Shown: in pieces, positions 1 to 5,077 of the stretch
How positions within the stretch are numbered: position 1 is the first letter of the stretch
Layout of the letters: every line of letters starts with the position of its first letter
The notes under the pieces: generated by a model
Databases searched by the model: none
Seen by the model: the letters and a program-made list of their open reading frames with translations, nothing else
Told to the model about the DNA's origin: nothing
DNA from: Patescibacteria group bacterium UBA2193
GTDB lineage: Bacteria; Patescibacteriota; Minisyncoccia; Moranbacterales; DUUL01
Assembly: GCA_002327335.1 (NCBI GenBank)
Contig: DCVH01000018.1
Location: 5,279-11,390, forward strand
DNA: 6,112 nt
Reading direction: 5' to 3'
Made by a program: the position numbers and the translations under genes

Positions 1-26
1 TTAAAACTAAACACTAGCAATCACAA

Positions 27-165
27 GAATTAGGAATTTAGAATCTAGAACATTGAATGAGAACAAAGAATTTTAGAATGAAATAATTTCTTCGTAGTTT
101 TGTATTCCAAATTCTACATTCTATATTCTCATTCTAAATTCAAAATTCCAGATTCAAGATTCTAT
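27..165. repeat. Inverted pair of degenerate 7-bp tandem repeat blocks
   Basis: The left block (27-82) reads as about eight units of the form GAATNNA: gaattag, gaattta, gaatcta, gaacatt and so on, with one 6-nt and one 8-nt unit. The right block (104-165) reads as nine units of the complementary form ATTCNAN: attccaa, attctac, attctat, then a 6-nt attctc, attctaa, attcaaa, attccag, attcaag, attctat. The two blocks are therefore inverted copies. The outer 24 nt at 27-50 match the reverse complement of 132-155 at 20 of 24 positions, and the blocks are separated by a spacer at about 83-103. This can fold into a long imperfect cruciform or RNA hairpin. Its right end runs into the last codons of the small UVR ORF. 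Its role is unknown: it could be a transcription end, a nucleoid or protein binding site, or a dispersed repeat family. No other feature is visible in 1-153. Confidence 0.75.
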
Positions 166-246
166 CATTTTCCCAAGCTTCACAATTTCATCCCTCAATA
201 TTACTGCTGTTTCAAAATCTAAGATTTTAACCGCTTCGTTCATCAT
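154..246 (-). CDS. 30-residue UVR-motif microprotein overlapping ruvA (possible remnant)
   Basis: This ORF was found by reading past the ruvA stop. It starts at ATG 246-244, with a second ATG directly after it, and ends at TGA 156-154. The start overlaps the ruvA stop as ATGA, the usual arrangement for translation by reinitiation. Nearly all of the 30 residues form a UVR motif, the helical hairpin at the UvrB C-terminus and in UvrC and McsA that mediates protein contacts. The core KILDFETAVILRDEIVKL (residues 7-24) carries the family positions L9, F11, E12, A14, L17, R18, D19, I21 and L24. The second alanine of the usual AA pair is valine (V15). No UvrB helicase or UvrC nuclease region is attached. 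The frame is open back to 288, so the start could lie further upstream only with a non-ATG codon. It could be a coupled microprotein, a UvrB C-terminal fragment, or the tail of a former RuvA-UVR fusion split by the duplication at 241-262. The motif match is clear; that it is expressed is an inference. Confidence 0.55.
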   Translation of the reverse strand: MMNEAVKILDFETAVILRDEIVKLGKMIES

Positions 247-262
247 TTTCTCATCATTTTCA
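241..262. repeat. 11-nt tandem duplication at the ruvA / UVR-ORF junction
   Basis: On the plus strand, catcattttct (241-251) is followed at once by catcattttca (252-262), 10 of 11 identical. On the minus strand each copy contains AAA ATG ATG. The upstream copy (260-252) is read in the ruvA frame as K-M-M. The downstream copy (249-241) is read in the UVR-ORF frame as K-M-M. The unit is 11 nt, not a multiple of 3, so the extra copy shifts the frame. It creates the ruvA ending R-K-stop together with the overlapping ATG. Confidence 0.85.
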
Positions 263-812
263 ATGCTATCTTTATTCTCTCTGACAGATCATCTGATTCT
301 TTTGCTGCAAGCTTTGCCGCTTCCCGTGCCTCCGAAACCGAATATCCCATACTCATCAAAGCCTCCACTACTTCCTGATCAGTTTGAGCGCTTTCCTGAT
401 CCTCGACTGAAAGCCCGTCAATCTTGTTTCGAAGCTCCAGAATAACCCTCTCCGCCGTTTTCTTGCCCACCCCCGACACCCTGGTCAAAACAGAATAATC
501 ATCGTGGATGATGGCCGTTTTGATCGCGTTGGGAGAGGCAATGGTCAGAATGCCCAGCCCTGCCTTTGGTCCAATTCCCGAAACTCCGATCAACAATTCA
601 AACATTTCCAATTCACTCTGGCTAACAAAACCATATAGAGCCAGACTTTCCTCTCGAACATGAGTGTGAATAAACAATTCAACGTCTTCCATGGAAATAA
701 TTTTTCCCAAAGTCACCTCGGTCATGTGAACTTGATAACCAACTCCGTTAACATTGATAATGACTGTATTCCCCCTAACCTGGTCCACTTTACCGAATAA
801 TTTTCCTATCAT
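243..812 (-). CDS. ruvA: Holliday junction branch migration complex subunit RuvA
   Basis: RuvA forms tetramers that hold the four-way DNA junction flat and direct the RuvB hexameric ATPase in branch migration during recombinational repair. The 189-residue product is close to the usual length of about 190-205. The N-terminus MIGKLFGKV is canonical and fixes the start. Domain I is an OB fold (about 1-62) with the conserved NGVGYQV (22-28). HVREESLALYGF (51-62) carries the acidic pin at E54/E55, which separates strands at the crossover. Domain II has two helix-hairpin-helix motifs: GVSGIGPK (76-83) and RVSGVGKKTAERVILEL (111-127). A variable linker (about 130-144) leads to the small RuvB-binding domain III (about 145-189), which has the typical LMSMGYSVSEA. 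No ruvB or ruvC is adjacent; the only downstream partner is the UVR ORF, which overlaps by 4 nt. No Shine-Dalgarno sequence is visible in front of the ATG. The final residues fall inside an 11-nt duplication, so the original C-terminus may have differed. Confidence 0.97.
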   Translation of the reverse strand: MIGKLFGKVDQVRGNTVIINVNGVGYQVHMTEVTLGKIISMEDVELFIHTHVREESLALYGFVSQSELEMFELLIGVSGIGPKAGLGILTIASPNAIKTAIIHDDYSVLTRVSGVGKKTAERVILELRNKIDGLSVEDQESAQTDQEVVEALMSMGYSVSEAREAAKLAAKESDDLSERIKIALKMMRK

Positions 813-820
813 AGTGATTA

Positions 821-916
821 AATTTTATAATTTTTAAATTCTTAATTTTGTAAATAAATCTAAAACAAAAATTTTTAAACATTAAGAATTAAAGCTTATT
901 TAAAAATTACAAAATT
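821..916. repeat. Long imperfect AT-rich palindrome in the ruvA-rpsT intergenic region
   Basis: The arm at 821-838 matches the reverse complement of 899-916 at 17 of 18 positions. Just inside it, aattcttaat (837-846) is a perfect inverted match to attaagaatt (881-890), with about 8 nt extra on the right-hand side. The right flank continues as a short heptad run, aaaatta at 911-917 and again at 918-924. The whole can form a long A/T hairpin. It overlaps the proposed ruvA promoter, so it may be regulatory or may be another copy of the palindromic repeat style seen at 27-165. It contains almost no G or C, so part of the match could come from base composition; the 17 of 18 arm is still longer than expected for that. 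Confidence 0.6.
824..854 (-). promoter_or_regulatory. Possible ruvA promoter, near-leaderless
   Basis: On the minus strand TTTACA (854-849, 5 of 6 to TTGACA) is followed 19 nt later by TATAAA (829-824, 5 of 6 to TATAAT). A start about 7 nt past the -10 would lie only a few bases before the ruvA ATG at 812. That fits the missing Shine-Dalgarno sequence and suggests a leaderless or very short leader mRNA. The 19-nt spacer is longer than ideal, and the region is so A/T rich that chance matches are likely. Confidence 0.3.
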
Positions 917-985
917 AAAAATTAAAAATCATCAGACGCTTTCCCTAGTCTCAATAAAACCAACCTTAACTAATAATAGCACCTC

Positions 986-1014
986 TTTACAAATTTTCCA
1001 ATCCATGCTAAGAT
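986..1014 (+). promoter_or_regulatory. Likely rpsT promoter with extended -10
   Basis: TTTACA at 986-991 (5 of 6 to the -35 consensus) is followed after exactly 17 nt by TAAGAT at 1009-1014 (4 of 6 to TATAAT). A TGC immediately before the hexamer gives an extended -10 (TGN). Transcription would begin near 1021 and leave a leader of about 33 nt before the rpsT ATG at 1054. The spacing and position are good for a housekeeping sigma promoter, but this rests on sequence pattern only. Confidence 0.55.
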
Positions 1015-1053
1015 TCACCCATTGAATTTAAAAATCATTAAAATTTTCAAGTT

Positions 1054-1317
1054 ATGCCAATCAAAAAATCCGCTAAGAAATACATGCGTGTTACTGAAGG
1101 AAAAACTGCTTTGAACAGAAAAAGAAAGTTGGATCTCAGAATCGCTGTAAAACAAGTCGTTGTGCTTACAAAAGAAGGCAAGAAAGCTGATGCTCAAAAA
1201 GCCCTTTCTGGAGCACAAAAAGCCCTTGATAAAGCCGTAAAAACCGGTGTAATCAAAAAAAATACCGCTTCAAGAAAGAAATCAAGACTTTCGAAAGCAA
1301 TCAAAAAAATCGCTTAA
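1054..1317 (+). CDS. rpsT: 30S ribosomal protein S20
   Basis: S20 is a small, very basic helical protein that binds 16S rRNA early in 30S subunit assembly. The 87-residue product has the family's usual length and both signature ends: IKKSAKKYMRV near the N-terminus, and GVIKKNTASRKKSRLSKAI at residues 65-83 (family form GVIHKNTAARKKSRL). It is rich in lysine throughout, with no membrane or signal segment. The start MPIKKSAKK fits the family, so the ATG at 1054 is secure, although the sequence before it (ttttcaagtt) has no recognisable Shine-Dalgarno element. The gene stands alone. It is divergent from ruvA with its own promoter-like element and convergent with rpoC, and a strong hairpin/T-tract begins 17 nt after its TAA stop. 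In E. coli S20 represses its own translation; nothing in this short leader shows whether that applies here. Confidence 0.97.
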   Translation: MPIKKSAKKYMRVTEGKTALNRKRKLDLRIAVKQVVVLTKEGKKADAQKALSGAQKALDKAVKTGVIKKNTASRKKSRLSKAIKKIA

Positions 1318-1334
1318 ATTTCTTTCCAATAGAC

Positions 1335-1364
1335 AAAAAACATTTCACTATGAAATGTTTTTTT
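1335..1364 (+). terminator. rpsT intrinsic terminator (bidirectional-looking)
   Basis: A perfect 13-bp stem pairs aaaaaacatttca (1335-1347) with tgaaatgtttttt (1351-1363) around a 3-nt loop cta, ending in seven T residues (1358-1364). It begins 17 nt after the rpsT stop. The A-tract on the left makes it T-tailed on the minus strand too, so it could also act on rpoC read-through. Confidence 0.85.
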
Positions 1365-1385
1365 GTTATTTATGAAGAAAGACAC

Positions 1386-1413
1386 AAAAAACGCCCCCTC
1401 AGAGGAGGCGTTT
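1386..1413 (-). terminator. rpoC intrinsic terminator, GC-rich stem
   Basis: Read on the minus strand, AAACGCC (1413-1407) pairs with GGCGTTT (1395-1389). Further C/G pairing lies inside the stem after one mismatch. A run of six T follows (1391-1386, part of it in the stem). It is the most GC-rich hairpin in the window and has the classic form of a factor-independent terminator for transcripts coming from rpoC. Confidence 0.85.
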
Positions 1414-1421
1414 CATGTTAG

Positions 1422-1451
1422 ACAAAAAAGCATTTTGCAAGACTTTTTTGT
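1422..1451 (-). terminator. Second hairpin/T-tract directly after rpoC
   Basis: acaaaaaag (1422-1430) is a perfect 9-bp inverted match to cttttttgt (1443-1451), with a 12-nt loop that can itself form a small gca/tgc stem. On the minus strand it begins 10 nt after the rpoC stop and ends in CTTTTTTGT. The stem is mostly A-T, so it is weaker than the hairpin at 1386-1413. It may be an initial or accessory terminator, and it is symmetric enough to act from either side. Confidence 0.5.
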
Positions 1452-1461
1452 TTATTAGAAT

Positions 1462-4400
1462 CTATTCTTTTACAAATCCTGTTCCAGCTGGAATCAACTT
1501 TCCAATAATAATGTTTTCTTTCATGCCCTTCAATCGATCATATTTTCCTTGAATAGCGGCATTAATCAAAACCTTAGCAGTTTCCTGGAAGGAAGCAGCT
1601 GACAAGAAGCTGTCTGTTGAAAGAGCCACTTTGGAAATTCCAAGCACCAATCTTTCCCCAATTGCTTCTTTTTTGCCAGCGTCTCGGGCCTCTTTGTTGG
1701 CTCGGACAAAAGTGTCATATTCAACAATGTCTCCTGTCATAAGATCCGTTGATTCTGGCTCAAGAATCTTAACTCTTGAAAGCATTTGTCGAATAACAAT
1801 TTCAAGGTGCTTATCATTAATTCCTTCACCTTGAGTTTGATAGATCTCTTGCACTTCCTGAACAATGTATCGGTGCAAAGCATCTCGTCCGCTTACTTTG
1901 AAATATTTCTTAAGATCAAGATGTCCTTCAGAAAGAATTTGCCCTTGAGTGACAAGATCACCCTTGGAAACTTTCAAATTCATCACGCTCGGCACGGCAT
2001 ATTCTCTTGTAATTTCATCTTTCTTGTTCTTCACTCCAGTCTTTTCAATCTTAATAATTTTCTGTTTCTTTGTATCTTTGATATCAAGCACCACTCCATC
2101 AAATTCAGCAATTGCAGCTTCAGCTTTTGGAGGCCGACTTTCAAAGATTTCATCAACTCGAGGCAAACCTTGGGTGATGTCAGTTCCGGCGATACCTCCA
2201 ATGTGGAAAGTACGCATGGTCAACTGAGTTCCCGGCTCACCAATCGCTTGAGCAGCCACTGTTCCAACCGCCTCACCAATCGCAACCAACTTATTTCTTC
2301 CAAGATCTTTTCCATAACATTTTTGACAAACTCCCTCTGAAGTCTGACAAGTAACAAGACTTCTAATTTTGATTCTGTCCACCTTGCTCTCGTCAATTTC
2401 TTTGGCTTGATCCATGGTGATCATTTCTCCCTTTTTAGCAAGCACCTTTTTGCTTTTAGGATCAACGACATTGCTAACCAAAACTCGTCCTTCAATTCGG
2501 TCTGCAAAATTTTGTCCAATTTTTTCAGTGTCTTCTCTGAAAAGGAATGCTCCTTCAGTGTCTCCACAATCTTCTTCCTTGACCACCAAATCTCGAGAAA
2601 CATCAACTAATCTTCTGGTCAAATAACCAGCAGTCGCTGTTCGAAGAGCGGTGTCTGCCATACCTTTTCGAGCACCGTGAGTAGAAATGAAATATTCCAA
2701 AACATTGAACCCTTCCTTGAAAGAACCCTTGATTGGAAGTTCAATTGTCTCACCAGTCGGTCCAGCCACCAAACCTTTCATCCCAGCCATCTGAACAACC
2801 ACCGCCTCAGATCCTCGAGCCTTTGAATAAACCATGTCAGCAATTGGCCCCTTCGGATCAATGCCTTCTCTAACTTCAACGGCAAGCTTATTTTTAGTAT
2901 CATTCCAAACTTCAATAACTTTTGTCTTTCGCTCGTCGTCTGTCAAAAGACCTGAATCATATTGTTCATTAACGCCCTCGATTTGTTTGTCAGCTGCGTC
3001 AATCAATTCCTTTTTAATAGCAGGAACAGTTAAGTCATCCATTCCAAGACTGATTCCTGATTGAGTTACAAAACTGAAACCAAGGTTTTTGATTCGGTCA
3101 ACGAAATCAACTGTCACTTCGTTTCCTTCTTCTTTCAAAAAGTTTTTAATCAATTTCTTCAATTCACCCTTGTCCATGAGCTTGTTAATAAATCTCATGT
3201 TTTCAGGAAGAATGTCATTAAGAAGTGCTCTTCCTGCAGAAGTTTCCAGTTTTTCTCCGTTATAATAAAGATTAATCTTTGCCCTCAATTCAACAATTTC
3301 TGCTTGATAGGCCCTGATCAAATCCTCAATCGAACTGAAGGATTTTCCTTCACCTTTCAAACCATCCTTGATTTTTGTCATGTAATAAATTCCAAGCACG
3401 ATATCCTGCGAAGGAATTGTGATAGGGTCACCATTGGAAGGTTTCAAAAGATTTTTACTTGAAAGCAAAATATTTTCACATTCTTCTCGAGCTTTATCAG
3501 TCAATGGAACATGAACAGCCATTTGGTCACCGTCGAAGTCAGCATTGAATGCTGCACAAACAAGTGGATGAATTCGAAGCGCCTTTCCTTCAATCAATCT
3601 CGGCTTGAAAGCTTGAATTGAAAGTCGGTGAAGGGTTGGGGCTCGATTCAACATCACATATTGTTTGTCGATAATTTCATCGAGCATTTCATAGGCTTCT
3701 TCAGCTTCAGCATCAACCATTCTTCCGGCAGTTCGAACATTGTGAGCATGCTCCTTCTCAATTAGCTTGTTGATAATAAACGGTTTGAAAAGTTCAAGTG
3801 CCATTTTTTTCGGAATTCCACATTCAAAAAGTCGAAGACTTGGTCCAATCACGATTACACTTCGTCCGGAATAATCAACCCGCTTACCAAGCAAGTTCTG
3901 TCGAAATCTTCCCTGCTTTCCTTTCAACATATCCGCCACTGATTTCAAGGCTCTTCTTTGGCCAGTTGAAGCAGCAACTTTTGTCTGATTTCTTCTCGAA
4001 CTATTGTCTAGCAAAGCATCGACCGCTTCCTGAAGCATTCTTTTTTCGTTTCTCTGAATAACTTCCGGAGCACCAAGGTCTATTAATTTTCGAAGTCGAT
4101 TGTTTCGGTTAATAATTCTTCGGTAAAGATCGTTCAGGTCAGAAGTCGCAAATCTTCCTCCATCCAATTGAACCATCGGTCGAAGATCTGGAGGAATAAT
4201 CGGAATTATTTTTAACATCATCCATTCTGGTCGCAAACTCGCTTTTTTGAATCCTTTCAAAACCATTAATCGCTTCATCTGCTTTTTGTAGTCACTTCCT
4301 TTTTTCTCGGCAACTTTTTCATTGATGTTTTTGATTTCATCGTCAATATTAACTTCTGTTAAAAGTTTATCAATCGCCTCTGCACCAATAGATGCTTCAA

Positions 4401-5034
4401 AGACCTGACCAAATTTTCTGGCCAAACTATAGTATTCAGCTTCAGTCAAAATTTGCTTCGGGTGAAGACCTCTCAATTCATCTTTGGCTTGCTGAAAAGA
4501 TTGCTTCAGTTCCTCTTTTTCCTCTTTCGTCTTCGCTTCTTTGGTTTTTAATTTAAATTCGTTTTCAAGATTTTTTCTTGCTTCTGTTCTAACGTCATCA
4601 TTAACAGAGACAACAATGTAACCGGCAAAATAGATAACTCGTTCCAATTCCTGAGGAGAAAGGTTCAACACAAGACCGATTTTTGAAGGCACTCCTCGCA
4701 AAAACCAAATGTGAGAAACCGGTGCGGCCAATTTGATGTGCCCCATTCTCTCCCGTCTTACAATTGACTTCGTAACTTCAACTCCGCATTTATCACAAAT
4801 AATTCCTTTGTAACGAATCCTTTTATATTTTCCGCAATAACATTCCCAGTCCTTTGCTGGACCAAAAATTTTCTCGCAAAATAATCCATCTTTTTCGAAA
4901 CGTTGAGTTCGATAGTTGATGGTTTCAGGTCGAGTTACCTCGCCATTTGACCAACCAAGAATATCCTCCGGGGAAGCCAACTTCAACTGGATGATATCAA
5001 AATCGGAAATTTTAGTTACTTTATTGTCTGCCAT
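1462..5034 (-). CDS. rpoC: DNA-directed RNA polymerase subunit beta'
   Basis: RpoC is the clamp-bearing catalytic subunit of RNA polymerase. The 1190-residue product is complete and near the length of beta' proteins that lack the large E. coli trigger-loop insertion. In order it shows: the N-terminal clamp with the first zinc site (C65, C67, C80, C83); an extra lysine/glutamate-rich, probably coiled-coil segment at about 148-192 that E. coli lacks; LDGGRFATSDLNDLYRR (290-306) and GKQGRFRQNLLGKRVDYSGR (372-391); the active-site Mg motif NADFDGD with D499, D501 and D503; the bridge-helix region around GARKGMADTALRTATAGYLTR (787-807); the second zinc site C823, C896, C903, C906; and the trigger loop GEPGTQLTMRTFHIGG (932-947) with M940, R941 and H944. 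The C-terminus has TDSFLSAASFQET (1140-1152). The ATG is preceded by AAAGG with a 7-nt gap. It lies 43 nt after rpoB in the same operon and ends in stacked hairpins. No key residue is missing. Confidence 0.99.
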   Translation of the reverse strand: MADNKVTKISDFDIIQLKLASPEDILGWSNGEVTRPETINYRTQRFEKDGLFCEKIFGPAKDWECYCGKYKRIRYKGIICDKCGVEVTKSIVRRERMGHIKLAAPVSHIWFLRGVPSKIGLVLNLSPQELERVIYFAGYIVVSVNDDVRTEARKNLENEFKLKTKEAKTKEEKEELKQSFQQAKDELRGLHPKQILTEAEYYSLARKFGQVFEASIGAEAIDKLLTEVNIDDEIKNINEKVAEKKGSDYKKQMKRLMVLKGFKKASLRPEWMMLKIIPIIPPDLRPMVQLDGGRFATSDLNDLYRRIINRNNRLRKLIDLGAPEVIQRNEKRMLQEAVDALLDNSSRRNQTKVAASTGQRRALKSVADMLKGKQGRFRQNLLGKRVDYSGRSVIVIGPSLRLFECGIPKKMALELFKPFIINKLIEKEHAHNVRTAGRMVDAEAEEAYEMLDEIIDKQYVMLNRAPTLHRLSIQAFKPRLIEGKALRIHPLVCAAFNADFDGDQMAVHVPLTDKAREECENILLSSKNLLKPSNGDPITIPSQDIVLGIYYMTKIKDGLKGEGKSFSSIEDLIRAYQAEIVELRAKINLYYNGEKLETSAGRALLNDILPENMRFINKLMDKGELKKLIKNFLKEEGNEVTVDFVDRIKNLGFSFVTQSGISLGMDDLTVPAIKKELIDAADKQIEGVNEQYDSGLLTDDERKTKVIEVWNDTKNKLAVEVREGIDPKGPIADMVYSKARGSEAVVVQMAGMKGLVAGPTGETIELPIKGSFKEGFNVLEYFISTHGARKGMADTALRTATAGYLTRRLVDVSRDLVVKEEDCGDTEGAFLFREDTEKIGQNFADRIEGRVLVSNVVDPKSKKVLAKKGEMITMDQAKEIDESKVDRIKIRSLVTCQTSEGVCQKCYGKDLGRNKLVAIGEAVGTVAAQAIGEPGTQLTMRTFHIGGIAGTDITQGLPRVDEIFESRPPKAEAAIAEFDGVVLDIKDTKKQKIIKIEKTGVKNKKDEITREYAVPSVMNLKVSKGDLVTQGQILSEGHLDLKKYFKVSGRDALHRYIVQEVQEIYQTQGEGINDKHLEIVIRQMLSRVKILEPESTDLMTGDIVEYDTFVRANKEARDAGKKEAIGERLVLGISKVALSTDSFLSAASFQETAKVLINAAIQGKYDRLKGMKENIIIGKLIPAGTGFVKE

Positions 5035-5041
5035 TTTTTTG

Positions 5042-5046
5042 CCTTT
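5042..5046 (-). promoter_or_regulatory. rpoC ribosome binding site
   Basis: On the minus strand AAAGG lies 7 nt before the rpoC ATG, followed by a C and six A residues. It supports the ATG at 5034 and is the clearest Shine-Dalgarno-like element in the window; ruvA and rpsT have none that can be recognised. Confidence 0.6.
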
Positions 5047-5077
5047 AGGTTATTAGAAAGAAGCAATGTTAATAATG

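Noticed and set aside
27..165. CRISPR-like array
   Set aside because: The units are 7 nt, degenerate and contiguous, with no unique spacers and no cas genes nearby.
263..445. 60-codon plus-strand ORF antisense to ruvA
   Set aside because: It is the reverse frame of a clear ruvA; its proline- and serine-rich translation has no family resemblance.
931..985. Possible small RNA or riboswitch in the more GC-rich stretch upstream of rpsT
   Set aside because: Only a 4-bp inverted match (agac/gtct) is visible, and no known RNA motif is recognisable.
1015..1218. 67-codon ORF on the minus strand opposite the start of rpsT
   Set aside because: It lies across rpsT on the opposite strand, resembles no family I recognise and has no promoter or ribosome site; it is a shadow of the lysine-rich S20 coding sequence.
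1786..2340. 184-codon plus-strand ORF inside rpoC
   Set aside because: It is antisense to the strongly conserved rpoC region holding the trigger loop and zinc ligands. The translation is low complexity (S, N, F rich) without a domain. The other plus-strand ORFs inside rpoC and rpoB (for example 3061-3462 and 5538-5873) were rejected for the same reason.
2421..2606. 61-codon minus-strand ORF within rpoC in another frame
   Set aside because: It is out of frame with an intact rpoC and has no recognisable motif.
243..5034. Alternative genetic code with TGA as glycine, as in some Patescibacteria
   Set aside because: RuvA ends at TGA at a sensible family length and no in-frame TGA occurs in rpoC, rpoB or rpsT. 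The UVR-frame readings do not need recoding.
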